A stretch of DNA of 64,000 nt from positions 1,612,001-1,676,000 of the forward strand of contig NZ_CP026947.1 of assembly GCF_003065405.1 (NCBI RefSeq), given 5' to 3'. Shown one piece after another: positions 55,773 through 64,000 of this stretch. This stretch comes from Corynebacterium yudongzhengii (GTDB lineage: Bacteria; Actinomycetota; Actinomycetes; Mycobacteriales; Mycobacteriaceae). The translations under genes were made by a program, and so were the position numbers. The first letter of the stretch is position 1; the number at the start of each line of letters is the position of its first letter. The notes under the pieces were generated by a model. The model was not told the origin of the DNA. It searched no databases and was given only the letters and a program-made list of their open reading frames with translations.

Positions 55773-56987
55773 CTAGTCGACGCGGGTGAGCACCGGCGGG
55801 CGGGCCCGCGCGATCCGCCAGAGGACGAAGAGGGAGAGCCCGGAGAGTATCGCCGCGATGCCGAACATGAGGTAGCTGGAGGCGGGCCCTAGGCCCCAGG
55901 CCAGCAGGAGGCCGGCCATCTGCGGGGCGACGACGGCGCCGATGCGGCCCACGCCCAGCGCCCAGCCCAGGCCGGTGCCGCGCAGCTGGTGCGGGTAGAA
56001 CTGGGTGACGGCGGCGATGATGAGGATTTGGGTCCCATGCGTGCCGACGCCCGCGAGCACCAAAATCGCATAGATCGCCACCACCGAGCCGATGATCGCG
56101 CCGAGGTTGAGCGCGAGCGTGAAGTTCAACGACGCGCCCAGGTTGTAGCCCTGTTCCTGCATGAGCCGCGGCAGCCAGGTACCCAGCCCATACCAGGCCA
56201 GCAGGGTCACGAAGGTAGCGATGGCGAACATGACAGTCGCGCTGCGGTACTGCGGCGCAAACAGGGCACCGAAGCCCGGCTGCTTCTGTACCGCGCTACC
56301 TTCGGGCATGCGTTGGCCGCGGTGGCGCAGGTCGTCGATAATTTCTTTATCGGCGGGGATGATCCGCATGGCCAGCGGCAGCCCCACTGCCAGCGGGACG
56401 AGAGCGATGAGGAACATCATGCGCCATCCCCAGTCCTCGTGGGAGGGGACGATGAAGCCGGCGAGGATGGCGGCGATCGAGCCGCCCAAGGGCACGCCGG
56501 CCATGATCACGGTGGACCAGGCGGCCATCTTGCGCGCCGGAACCAGATCGGCGCACAGGGCGTTGACGCTGGGCACGAGCCCACCGAGGCCGATTCCGGC
56601 GATCAGACGGTAGAGCCCGAACGTGACTGCGCTCGTGGCCAGGCCGCAGAGCACGGTAAACATCGAGAGGATAACCACCGAGCCGATCACGGCGGTCTTT
56701 CTCCCGATGCGGTCGGAGAGCCTGCCGATGCCAACAGCACCGATGACCATGCCGACGAACGCCATCGAGCCGATCGTGCCGGCGGAGGCGCTCGTGAGAT
56801 TCCATTCCTCCATGAGCTCCGACTGCACGGTGCCGTAGACGATGAGGTCGTAGCCGTCGAAGACGATGAAGAACCAGCCCAAAAGTACTGCATAGAGCCG
56901 CCGCCCGGAGATACCCAGGATTCGGCAACTGCCTTCTGGCATGACGGGCGTGGGCGGCGCCCATCCAGTAATTGTTGTTCCAGCCAT
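55773..56987 (-). CDS. genK: Gentisate/3-hydroxybenzoate MFS transporter with an internal deletion
   Basis: AAHS-type transporter, 404 residues from ATG 56987 (MAGTTITGWAPP). Helix-1 hallmark FIVFDGYDLIVYGTVQ and loop motif GRLSDRIGRKTAV are present. In the second half LNLGAIIGSVVAIYAILVLA runs directly into GVGTHGTQILIIAAV. Relatives have about 40 residues here, including helices 8-9 and their GxxxDRxG-type loop, so an in-frame deletion is likely and transport may be impaired. Divergent from genR; one GenR-type site lies between them. Confidence 0.87.
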   Translation of the reverse strand: MAGTTITGWAPPTPVMPEGSCRILGISGRRLYAVLLGWFFIVFDGYDLIVYGTVQSELMEEWNLTSASAGTIGSMAFVGMVIGAVGIGRLSDRIGRKTAVIGSVVILSMFTVLCGLATSAVTFGLYRLIAGIGLGGLVPSVNALCADLVPARKMAAWSTVIMAGVPLGGSIAAILAGFIVPSHEDWGWRMMFLIALVPLAVGLPLAMRIIPADKEIIDDLRHRGQRMPEGSAVQKQPGFGALFAPQYRSATVMFAIATFVTLLAWYGLGTWLPRLMQEQGYNLGASLNFTLALNLGAIIGSVVAIYAILVLAGVGTHGTQILIIAAVTQFYPHQLRGTGLGWALGVGRIGAVVAPQMAGLLLAWGLGPASSYLMFGIAAILSGLSLFVLWRIARARPPVLTRVD

Positions 56988-57026
56988 ATTCACATCTTCT
57001 GCGTGACCGGGGTTACAATCAAAAGT

Positions 57027-57043
57027 ATTCCACATAGCGGAAG
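57027..57043. promoter_or_regulatory. GenR-type operator between genK and genR
   Basis: ATTCC-ACATAGC-GGAAG. It matches the GenR site form ATTCC-N7-GGAAT in four of five right-half bases. It lies 40 bp upstream of genK and covers the genR ribosome site, so it could control both divergent genes. Confidence 0.7.
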
Positions 57044-57051
57044 GTGTGATC

Positions 57052-57828
57052 ATGATCCATATCGGACCCACCCACGGGCCTCCGCCGCGGGATTACTTAC
57101 AGTCGGTCGACATGGCACTGATGCTTGCGTTGCTGCTTCGCGACGAAGGCACGCTCACCGTCTCCCGCGCCGCAGAGATGCTCGGCGTCTCCCAGTCCAC
57201 GGCGCATCGCTCGCTGGCCATGCTCGTCTATCGCGGCTTCGCCATCCGTAGTGAAGCGCGCGCATATTTGCCGGGACCATCGCTGACCACCTCGAGTTTG
57301 CGCCCCGGTGTAGGACACGAGCTCATCGCCACCGCGGAACCGTTTATGCAGGCACTGTCCACCGAGACCGAGGAGACCTCGCATCTGACCGTGCTCGTGG
57401 AGAACAAGACCCACTTCTTGCATACGGTCGACGGCACCCAGTCGGTGCGGGTGGGTTCGCGGCGCGGCCAGGTGCTGCCGGCCCATCAAAATTCCGGCGG
57501 GCTCATCATGTTGGCGGAGCATTCCGCCAGCGAGCTGCGCGCTTTATACCCTGCGCTGCCGGATCACGAGTTCGATGACCTGCGCCGGACGCTGAACCGT
57601 TCGCGCCAGCACGGGTTCGCGATCAACAACGGCCAGTACGAAGCCGACGTCTCGGGTGTAGGCGCCTGCCTGCGCAACGATCTCGGCGACACGCTCGGCG
57701 CGGTGACGGTGACGGCCCCGACGAACCGCTTCAACCGCGTCTATCACCGCTGCGCCGAGGTTCTGATGCGGCACGTCAGAGACCTCAATCGCTCGCTACA
57801 GAATTTCCGACCCACCACCTTTTCCTAG
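57052..57828 (+). CDS. genR: IclR-family regulator of gentisate catabolism
   Basis: 258 residues from ATG 57052 (GGAAGG site 7 bp upstream; GTG 57046 is too close to it). N-terminal winged HTH with LTVSRAAEMLGVSQSTAHRSLAMLVYRGFAI (about 35-65) and a C-terminal IclR effector domain. It sits between the divergent genKH and genDFM units, as GenR does in C. glutamicum, where it both represses and activates these genes in response to 3-hydroxybenzoate and gentisate. Confidence 0.9.
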   Translation: MIHIGPTHGPPPRDYLQSVDMALMLALLLRDEGTLTVSRAAEMLGVSQSTAHRSLAMLVYRGFAIRSEARAYLPGPSLTTSSLRPGVGHELIATAEPFMQALSTETEETSHLTVLVENKTHFLHTVDGTQSVRVGSRRGQVLPAHQNSGGLIMLAEHSASELRALYPALPDHEFDDLRRTLNRSRQHGFAINNGQYEADVSGVGACLRNDLGDTLGAVTVTAPTNRFNRVYHRCAEVLMRHVRDLNRSLQNFRPTTFS

Positions 57829-57876
57829 CCCCGCACTCACCCGGGAGGGGGTAGCGCTGCCCCCGTCGGCAAGCAT

Positions 57877-57893
57877 ATTCCACATAACGGAAG
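57877..57893 (+). promoter_or_regulatory. GenR-type operator upstream of genD
   Basis: ATTCC-ACATAAC-GGAAG, differing from the genK/genR copy by one spacer base. It lies about 85 bp upstream of the genD start, suitable for control of genDFM. Confidence 0.7.
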
Positions 57894-57977
57894 TTCTTTG
57901 AGTCACGCTGCGGCCGCAGTTATGGTCGTCCTCACAACCCCAGGTTGTCGTTGACACCCCTACAGGAGGTTTAGTCC

Positions 57978-59096
57978 ATGAGTGAGACTGACTACTCAAA
58001 CAAACACGTCGAGTTTGAGGTTCCGGAGCCCACTCCGGAAGAACAGGCACGCCTCGATGAGATGTATAAGGAGATGGAGGGCCTGCACACCCTCCCCTTA
58101 TGGCGCACCATCGGGAACCTGATGCCCAACGAGCCCACCCCAGAGGCCGTGGCACACAAGTGGGATTGGTCGCAGCTGTCGAAGGTCGCCGAGCAGGCCG
58201 GCGAGCTGGTTCCCGTCGGCCGCGGCGGCGAGCGGCGCGCCATCGGCCGGTGTAACCCGGGCCTCGGAGGCAACCCGTACGTCTCTCCGACCCTGTGGGC
58301 GGCGATCCAGTACCTCGGCCCCGGGGAGAACGCTCCGGAGCACCGCCACTCGCAGAACGCCTTCCGCTTTGTCACCGAAGGCGAGGGCGTGTGGACCGTC
58401 GTCAATGGCGACGCGGTGCCCATGAAGCGTGGTGACTTCCTCATCACCCCGGGCTGGGCTTATCACGGCCACCATAACATCGCGACGGAGCCGATGATCT
58501 GGATCGACGGTTTGGATATCCCGTTCCAGCACGTCATGGACACCGGTTTCTTCGAGTATGGCTCGGAGAAGATTACCGACGACGGCACCCCCGACTACTC
58601 CCGCATGGAGCGGCTGTGGGCGCACCCGAGCTTGCGCCCCGTCTCCTACCCGGGCGAGTCGGAGTTCTCCCCGATCGGCCGCTTCGCCTGGGAGCACACC
58701 GATGCCGCGCTCAACGAACAGCTCGCTCTCGAAAACGAGGGCTACCCAGGGGTTGTCAGCCCAGGCCATGCCGCTATTCGCTACTCCAACCCGACCAACG
58801 GCGCGGACGTGATGAACACGGTGCGCGCCGAGTTCCACCGCCTGCGGCCTGAGGCCCAAACCATCCCGGTGCAGGAGGTCGGCTCCCGGGTCTTCCAGGT
58901 CTTCGAAGGCACGGCCACCATCACCATCGGTGAGAAGGTCTTCGAGCTCAGCCAGGGCGACATGACGGTCGTGCCGTCGTGGCAGCAGTGGCACATCGTG
59001 GCTGGCGCTGACGGCGTCGATCTATTCTGTTTCTCGGATCACCCGATCTTCGAGAAACTCGGTCTTGCACGTACTTTTACCCCGGAAGGAATTTAG
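57978..59096 (+). CDS. genD: Gentisate 1,2-dioxygenase
   Basis: Fe(II) ring-cleavage enzyme converting gentisate to maleylpyruvate. 372 residues with two cupin domains. The first (about 100-170) carries the metal ligands in [18 protein letters not shown] and the glycine-rich GWAYHGHHN. The second (about 270-365) ends [12 protein letters not shown]. An AGGAGG site precedes the ATG. First gene of the genDFM operon. Confidence 0.95.
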   Translation: MSETDYSNKHVEFEVPEPTPEEQARLDEMYKEMEGLHTLPLWRTIGNLMPNEPTPEAVAHKWDWSQLSKVAEQAGELVPVGRGGERRAIGRCNPGLGGNPYVSPTLWAAIQYLGPGENAPEHRHSQNAFRFVTEGEGVWTVVNGDAVPMKRGDFLITPGWAYHGHHNIATEPMIWIDGLDIPFQHVMDTGFFEYGSEKITDDGTPDYSRMERLWAHPSLRPVSYPGESEFSPIGRFAWEHTDAALNEQLALENEGYPGVVSPGHAAIRYSNPTNGADVMNTVRAEFHRLRPEAQTIPVQEVGSRVFQVFEGTATITIGEKVFELSQGDMTVVPSWQQWHIVAGADGVDLFCFSDHPIFEKLGLARTFTPEGI

Positions 59097-59101
59097 AAAC
59101 T

Positions 59102-59929
59102 ATGCGTCTTGCAACTCTTCGTGTCGACGGCTCCACCGTCGCCGCCCGCGTCGAATCCGAGAACTCCGCCGTCGCCATCGACGGCTACGCCAACGTCGGT
59201 GAGCTCCTGCAGGAGGACAACTGGCAGGAGATCGCCGAGAAGGCTGCAGGCGAGGCCGTGGAATTTGCCAAGGAGGACCTGGATGCCGTCGTCCCCGCGC
59301 CGAAGAAGATCATCTGCGTGGGCTTGAACTACGCCAACCACATCAAGGAGATGGGCCGCAACCTGCCGGAGGTTCCGACCCTGTTCATCAAGTTCCCGGA
59401 CGCGCTGGTCGGCCCTTATGACGACGTCGTGGTCCCTGAGTACGCGAACTCCGCGCTGGATTGGGAGGGTGAGCTGGCCGTCGTCATCTCCAAGCGCGCC
59501 CGCCGCGTCAAGGCCGCTGATGCCGGTGAGCACATCGCCGGCTACGCCGTCATGAACGACTACACCATGCGCGACTACCAGTACCGCACCCTGCAGTGGC
59601 ACCAGGGCAAGTCCTTCGAGAAGTCCGCCGGCTTCGGCCCGTGGCTGACCACCAAGGAGGACTTCACCTTCGGCGGCGAGCTGGCCACCTACCTGGAGGA
59701 CGAGAAGGTCCAGTCCACCCCGACCGACGATCTCGTCTTCGGCCCCGAGCAGCTCATCGAGTACATCTCGCGCATCTACCCGCTGGATGCGGGCGACGTA
59801 ATCGTCACCGGCACCCCGGGCGGGGTGGGCCATGCCCGCGACCCGAAGCGCTACATCGGCGATGGCGAGACCGTGAAGGTGGAGATCGACGGCCTGGGCC
59901 ACATCGCCAACAAGACGGTGTTCGAGTAA
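59102..59929 (+). CDS. genF: Fumarylpyruvate hydrolase
   Basis: Last enzyme of the pathway: fumarylpyruvate to fumarate and pyruvate. 275 residues of the fumarylacetoacetate hydrolase family, with [17 protein letters not shown], the metal site [10 protein letters not shown] (Glu ligands), [16 protein letters not shown], and [18 protein letters not shown]. Starts 5 bp after the genD stop. Its stop overlaps the genM start codon (TAATG). Confidence 0.93.
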   Translation: MRLATLRVDGSTVAARVESENSAVAIDGYANVGELLQEDNWQEIAEKAAGEAVEFAKEDLDAVVPAPKKIICVGLNYANHIKEMGRNLPEVPTLFIKFPDALVGPYDDVVVPEYANSALDWEGELAVVISKRARRVKAADAGEHIAGYAVMNDYTMRDYQYRTLQWHQGKSFEKSAGFGPWLTTKEDFTFGGELATYLEDEKVQSTPTDDLVFGPEQLIEYISRIYPLDAGDVIVTGTPGGVGHARDPKRYIGDGETVKVEIDGLGHIANKTVFE

Positions 59930-60657
59930 TGGCGGAAACCGCACAGTCCTTTCACGACCTGTCCATTGACGAGCGGCTACAGATCGTCAACCGGGGCACC
60001 TCGTACTTTTCCGGGCAGCTTGCCCACATCGACAACGAGGACTTCGGCGAGCCCACGCTGCTGCCCGACTGGGATCGCTTCTACCTCGTGGCGCATGTCG
60101 GCTACAACGCGCGCGCCTTGGTGAACTTGGTCAACTGGGCAAGCACCGGCGTGGAAACCCCGATGTATTCCTCGCCGAAGGCGCGCGGTGAGGAGATCGC
60201 CCGCGGCGCGACCCTGCCGCCGGGGGCGCTGCGCAACCTGCACAGCCACTCCGTCGTCCAGCTGAACGTCGCGTGGCGGGACTGCCCGCGGGAGGCCTGG
60301 GACGCCGAGGTGAAAACGGCGCAGGGGCGCACGGTCCCGATGTCTGAGACGCTGTGGATGCGCACCCGCGAGGTGTGGCTGCACGCAGTCGACCTCGACG
60401 TCAACGGCCGTTTCTCCGACATCCCGCACGTGGTGCTGGCGACTTTGGTGCCGGAGATCGTGGGCAAGTGGCGCAAGAGAGAGCTTGGCGACGGCCTCGT
60501 CCTCGTCAACTCCGAGACCGGCGAACGCTGGGCCGTCACGGAGGGCCACGAAGAAACCGAGGTCACCGGCACATTGACGGGGCTTGCCCGCTGGGCTTCC
60601 GGGCGTGGCGGCGCCGGCGTCAACGCCGATGCCCCCGAGCCACCGCGCTGGCTCTAA
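59929..60657 (+). CDS. genM: Mycothiol-dependent maleylpyruvate isomerase
   Basis: Isomerises maleylpyruvate to fumarylpyruvate using mycothiol instead of glutathione. 242 residues of the DinB-like MDMPI family: N-terminal helical bundle with the metal ligands in DWDRFYLVAHVGYNARAL (His about 56), TREVWLHAVDLDVNG (His about 150 region and Asp), and a small C-terminal domain. Translationally coupled to genF by a TAATG overlap. Completes the 3-hydroxybenzoate pathway. Confidence 0.93.
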   Translation: MAETAQSFHDLSIDERLQIVNRGTSYFSGQLAHIDNEDFGEPTLLPDWDRFYLVAHVGYNARALVNLVNWASTGVETPMYSSPKARGEEIARGATLPPGALRNLHSHSVVQLNVAWRDCPREAWDAEVKTAQGRTVPMSETLWMRTREVWLHAVDLDVNGRFSDIPHVVLATLVPEIVGKWRKRELGDGLVLVNSETGERWAVTEGHEETEVTGTLTGLARWASGRGGAGVNADAPEPPRWL

Positions 60658-60670
60658 ATACGAAAACACT

Positions 60671-60711
60671 CCCGGTGGGACGCCTGTAGGCTCCTGCCGG
60701 GGTTTTTCTTT
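60671..60711 (+). terminator. Terminator of the genDFM operon
   Basis: CCCGGTGGGACGCC (60671-60684), 4-nt loop TGTA, GGCTCCTGCCGGG (60689-60701) pair with one bulge, followed by GTTTTTCTTT. Confidence 0.8.
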
Positions 60712-60803
60712 GCGGGGTGCTTAGCGATGAGCGGAAAGGCGGGCTGGGGTGATAGAGGCCCCGGCAGCGGAATCCATCATCGTGACGGTGGTGTGGCGCC
60801 GTT

Positions 60804-62468
60804 TCACCCACGCTCGCGCGCCAGCGCCTCCCCGACGCGCTTGCCCGAGTGGATACATCCACCGAGGAACGTCCCTTCCAGCGCGTTCTTGCCGTGCATG
60901 CCTCCGCCACCAAATCCGGACACCTCACCGGCAGCGTACAGGCCCGGCAGCGGGGTACCGTCGCTGCGCAGCGCCTGGCCGGAGAGATCCGTTTCGATAC
61001 CGCCGAGAGTCTTGCGGGTCAGCGCCCGCAGGCGAACGGCGATGAGCGGGCCGTGCTTGGGATCGAGAAGCTTATGCGGCGGCGCGCAGCGCACGATGCG
61101 ATCGCCTAAGTAGTTGCGCGCGGTACGGATGTAGTTGATCTGGGCGCCCTTCGAGAACTTGTTGTCTAGCTGCATATCGCGGTCCTCGACGGTTCTGCGC
61201 AGCGCCTCGGCGTCGATCTGCGGGGCGTCGTCGCCCACCAGCTCGTTCATGCCGGCGACCAGCTCGTCGAAGGAATCGGCCACCACCCAGTCTTCGCCGT
61301 AGTCCATGAAGTTCTGCACCGCTGGGTGCAGGCCTGGGCCGACCTTGCTGGCGAGTTTCCGCCACGACTTATCCGTCAGATCTGGGTTCTGCTCCGAGCC
61401 GGAGAACATGAATTCCTTCGACGCGATCGTCTGGTTGAGCAGGAACCAGGAGTACCCGTACCCGGTGCGGCCGATGTGAGAGAGCGCCGCCAGGTTGTCG
61501 CCGCCCGGGATGAGGTGGGTGGGAAGGCGCTGGCCTTCGGCATCGAGCCACAGCGACGACGGCCCCGGGATGATGCGGATACCATGCGTCGGCCAGATGC
61601 TGTCCCAGTTCTGCATGCCCTCCGGGTAGTGCCACATCCGATCAGTGTTGACCAGGTTCGCTCCGGCATCCTGCGAGATCTCCAGCATGCGCCCGTCGAC
61701 ATAATTGGGCACCCCGATCACGAGGTCCTCGGGCGCATCACCCCACCGCTCGGTCGGCCAGCTGCGGCGCACCAAATCCAGGTTGCCGCCGATGCCGCCC
61801 GAGGTCACCACCACGGCGCGGCCGTCTAGGTCGAAGGCGTCGACGACCTCGCGTGACGACTCCGCCCCGCGCACCGCATCACTGGGTTTTAAGACGGCCC
61901 CGGTGACGCCGGTGACGTGGCCGTCGACAAGCTTTAACTCATCGACGCGGTGCCGGAAGCGGAACTCGACGCGACCTTCGGCCTCGAACTTCTCCAGGGG
62001 CTCACGGAAGATGCGCACGACCTCCGGGCCGGTGCCCCAGGTGAGGTGGAAGCGCGGCACGGTGTTGCCGTGGCCGGAGGCGTCGCCGGAGCCGCGTTCG
62101 GCCCAGCCGACTGTGGGCACCAACCGTAGCCCCAGCTCCCTGAGGTAGTCGCGCTTCTCGTTGGCGGCGAAGCGCACGTATTCGTGGCCCCATTTCTTTG
62201 GCCAGTTGTCGTTGTCGGCGTCATCATAATCGGCCGAGTTGGCCCAGTCGCGCCAGGCGAGCTCCTCGGTGTCTTTGACCCCCATGAGCTTCTGCTCCGG
62301 GGAGCCGACGAGGAAGAGCCCGCCGAGCGACCAGAACGCCTGGCCGCCCAGGTTGGCCCGGTTTTCCTGATCCAGCACGGTGACGCGCCGGCCGCCCTTC
62401 GCCGCCTCGTAGGCCGCGACGAGTCCGGCGAGTCCGGCACCGACAATGATGACATCCGCTTCGCTCAT
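60804..62468 (-). CDS. FAD-binding dehydrogenase (KstD/flavocytochrome c-like)
   Basis: 554 residues from ATG 62468. Flavoprotein of the FAD_binding_2 family: N-terminal Rossmann motif VIIVGAGLAGLVAAYEAAKGGRRVTVLDQE (about 5-34) and C-terminal FAD segment PGLYAAGEVSGFGGGGMHGKNALEGTFLGGCIHSGKRVGE. Relatives oxidise 3-ketosteroids or other ring compounds. It is beside but divergent from the gentisate operon, and any link is inferred. The TTG at 62477 is an alternative start. Confidence 0.85.
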   Translation of the reverse strand: MSEADVIIVGAGLAGLVAAYEAAKGGRRVTVLDQENRANLGGQAFWSLGGLFLVGSPEQKLMGVKDTEELAWRDWANSADYDDADNDNWPKKWGHEYVRFAANEKRDYLRELGLRLVPTVGWAERGSGDASGHGNTVPRFHLTWGTGPEVVRIFREPLEKFEAEGRVEFRFRHRVDELKLVDGHVTGVTGAVLKPSDAVRGAESSREVVDAFDLDGRAVVVTSGGIGGNLDLVRRSWPTERWGDAPEDLVIGVPNYVDGRMLEISQDAGANLVNTDRMWHYPEGMQNWDSIWPTHGIRIIPGPSSLWLDAEGQRLPTHLIPGGDNLAALSHIGRTGYGYSWFLLNQTIASKEFMFSGSEQNPDLTDKSWRKLASKVGPGLHPAVQNFMDYGEDWVVADSFDELVAGMNELVGDDAPQIDAEALRRTVEDRDMQLDNKFSKGAQINYIRTARNYLGDRIVRCAPPHKLLDPKHGPLIAVRLRALTRKTLGGIETDLSGQALRSDGTPLPGLYAAGEVSGFGGGGMHGKNALEGTFLGGCIHSGKRVGEALARERG

Positions 62469-62510
62469 GGTTTTCAACCTACCGCAGCATTGTGTCCCAC
62501 GTCACGGGTT

Positions 62511-63440
62511 TTAGTCCTTGGGAAGGAACTCCGCGACGTTCTGTGCGGTCACGGGCACCACGGCGACGGGCACGACGTCGGCGACGGGTAGGCCGTCGAG
62601 AAGCCTTTTGCCCTGCTCGACTGCCTGGACCCCGAGCTGCCAAGGCTGCTGGGCGATGGTGGCGGTCATGGTGCCCTCCTCGACGGCGGCGAGGCCTTCG
62701 TCGGTGCCATCGAAGCCGACGATCGCGATCTCCTCGCCCGCGCGGGCCCCGGCAGCCTCGATCGCGCCGAGCGCCATCTCGTCGTTTTCCGCGAAGATAG
62801 CGTCGACGTCCGGATGAGCCTGCAGCAGGTTGGTGGCCACGTCGAGGCCTTCCGTCCGATCGAAGCTCGCGGTCTGCTGGGCCACGACCTCGATGCCCGG
62901 GTACTCGGCGATGCGGCTGCGAAAGCCCTCTCCCCTATCGCGCGAGGAGGACGAACCCGGGATGCCCTGCAGGATAATGACCTTGCCCTGCTCGCCGATC
63001 GCCTCCGCCAGTACATCGGCGGCCTGCTGGCCGCCGTCGATGTTGTCGCTGGCCACATAAGAGGTCAGCTCGCCGCCATTCGACGTGCGGTCGACGGCGA
63101 TAACCGGGATGTCCTCCTGGTTTAAGGCGATCACGGAGTTGCCGACGGCGTCGGAATCCACGGGGTTGACCACCACGACACCCGCACCCATAGCGGCGGC
63201 GTTGCCCAGCTGGTCGGCCTGCATCAGGGCGTCATCGCCGGCGTCTTGGACGTTGAGCTGGACGCCGAGTTCTTCGGCACGCTCGCGCGCACCGTCGCGA
63301 ACCTGGACGAAGAAGGGATTCGTCTGGGTCGACAGCGCGAGGGTGATCTCGTCTTCCCCGGTGCCCGCCTGGCCGCAGGCAGAAGCGGTGAACGCGGTGG
63401 CTGCCAGCGCGGCGATGGCGACCGTTTTCCTGAGTTTCAT
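62511..63440 (-). CDS. rbsB: Sugar ABC transporter substrate-binding lipoprotein
   Basis: 309-residue RbsB-like binding protein. Signal peptide with lipobox FTASAC (Cys about 22) anchors it outside the membrane. Type I periplasmic-binding fold: LALSTQTNPFFVQVRDGARERAEELG, DIPVIAVDRTSNGG, VDAIFAENDEMALGAIEA and VGFDGTDEGLAAVEEGTMTATIAQ. The pattern matches the ribose/xylitol-type group; the sugar is not certain. It is 13 bp downstream of the permease gene on the same strand. Confidence 0.9.
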   Translation of the reverse strand: MKLRKTVAIAALAATAFTASACGQAGTGEDEITLALSTQTNPFFVQVRDGARERAEELGVQLNVQDAGDDALMQADQLGNAAAMGAGVVVVNPVDSDAVGNSVIALNQEDIPVIAVDRTSNGGELTSYVASDNIDGGQQAADVLAEAIGEQGKVIILQGIPGSSSSRDRGEGFRSRIAEYPGIEVVAQQTASFDRTEGLDVATNLLQAHPDVDAIFAENDEMALGAIEAAGARAGEEIAIVGFDGTDEGLAAVEEGTMTATIAQQPWQLGVQAVEQGKRLLDGLPVADVVPVAVVPVTAQNVAEFLPKD

Positions 63441-63453
63441 GACCGGCGTCCTC

Positions 63454-64000
63454 CTACTGCGACAGGGTCTTGTTGCGGATGACATCGAAGCCCACCGCGG
63501 CGGCGATGACGAGGCCGATGACGATCTGCTGCCAGAAGGAAGAGACGTTGAGCAGGTTCAACCCGTTGCGGATGACCGCGAGCAAAATCGCACCAACAAA
63601 CGTGCCCCAGGCCCCGCCGCGCCCGCCGGCCAGGGAGGCGCCGCCGATGACCACGGCGGCGATCGCGTCGAGCTCGTAGCCCATGCCGGTATTGGGCTGC
63701 GCGGACGAGAGCCGAGCCGTCATGACGAGGCCAGCCCACGCGGCGAAAAGCCCGGAGAGCGCATAGACGCTGATGAGGATGCGGCGCACCGGCAGCCCCG
63801 ACAGGCGGGCGGCTTCCATGTTGCCGCCGAGGGCATACATCGACCGCCCCAGCACGGTGCGCGAGAGGATGAACCAGCACAAAAGCCCCGCGAGCACCAT
63901 CATGATGATGGGCACCGGCACTGGCCCGAAGTCGGCGCCCATCCAGTTGACACCGCTGGAGCTTGCGATGGGCGAGCCTTCGGAGATCACCAGGGTGAGC
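63454..64000 (-). CDS. rbsC: Sugar ABC transporter permease (partial)
   Basis: The gene runs off the end of the window; its start is missing. The visible 182 C-terminal residues include the RbsC-type helices IIMMVLAGLLCWFILSRTVLGRSMYALGGNMEAARLSGLPVRR and YELDAIAAVVIGGASLAGGRGGAWGTFVGAILLAVIRNGLNLL, a strongly conserved cytoplasmic loop for the ATPase. It works with the binding protein; the ATPase gene (rbsA) is presumably upstream, outside the window. Confidence 0.9.
   Translation of the reverse strand, partial: LTLVISEGSPIASSSGVNWMGADFGPVPVPIIMMVLAGLLCWFILSRTVLGRSMYALGGNMEAARLSGLPVRRILISVYALSGLFAAWAGLVMTARLSSAQPNTGMGYELDAIAAVVIGGASLAGGRGGAWGTFVGAILLAVIRNGLNLLNVSSFWQQIVIGLVIAAAVGFDVIRNKTLSQ

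Overview
The window is chromosomal DNA from a high-GC actinobacterium, almost certainly Corynebacterium or a close relative. Support comes from mycothiol enzymes (mca and a mycothiol-type maleylpyruvate isomerase), an aroR-like attenuator peptide in front of a class I DAHP synthase, an MmpS-domain protein, an L25/Ctc protein with a long acidic tail, and a genKH/genR/genDFM gentisate cluster laid out as in C. glutamicum.

Layout. 1-9 kb: xseAB, a DUF4245 protein, glpX, fum, a membrane-anchored hypothetical, a frame-broken hypothetical, and a TetR/DHA2 efflux pair. 9-24 kb: PIN-PhoH ATPase, LGFP lipoprotein, an HTH-less LysR-like sensor divergent from a DUF5997 gene, a hydroxyacyl-CoA dehydrogenase, a frame-broken aromatic-acid transporter, tspO, a GH13 hydrolase, glyA, coaA, an isoprenyl transferase, aroG with its leader peptide, mca, greA. 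24-38 kb: tRNA-Leu, ppx, DUF501, ftsB, a DUF368 polyprenyl-phosphate transporter candidate, eno, a lytic transglycosylase, mazG, nadA-nadC, an HNH endonuclease, mfd, TetR, tRNA-Gln.

38.29-45.58 kb is a genomic island of about 7.3 kb inserted at the 3' end of tRNA-Gln. It is bounded by a 26-bp exact direct repeat and has paired arm-type repeats near each end, but no integrase. It carries an excisionase-like HTH, a lysogeny-style switch (divergent HTH genes, a palindromic operator over the -10 box, ImmA/IrrE peptidase), an MmpS protein, a secreted lipase, and an AT-richer block read on the minus strand. That block encodes a Sec-type precursor with a Gly-rich, four-Cys hydrophobic C-terminus, a small two-helix membrane protein and a secreted trypsin-like protease. 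I read it as a possible protease-processed bacteriocin/immunity system, the most novel item here. A truncated IS3 orfA abuts the right end.

46-64 kb: a multicopper oxidase divergent from a frame-broken MFS gene across a 24-bp tandem duplication; glmU-prs; an SDR; rplY-pth; the full 3-hydroxybenzoate/gentisate pathway (3HB to gentisate to maleylpyruvate to fumarylpyruvate to fumarate and pyruvate) with two GenR-type operators; a KstD-like flavoprotein; and a sugar ABC transporter (binding protein plus a permease cut by the window end).

Five genes show single-base frame breaks, each explainable by a one-base change in a G/C homopolymer (four losses, one gain across four loci plus the island precursor). 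This pattern points first to sequencing error and only second to real mutation.
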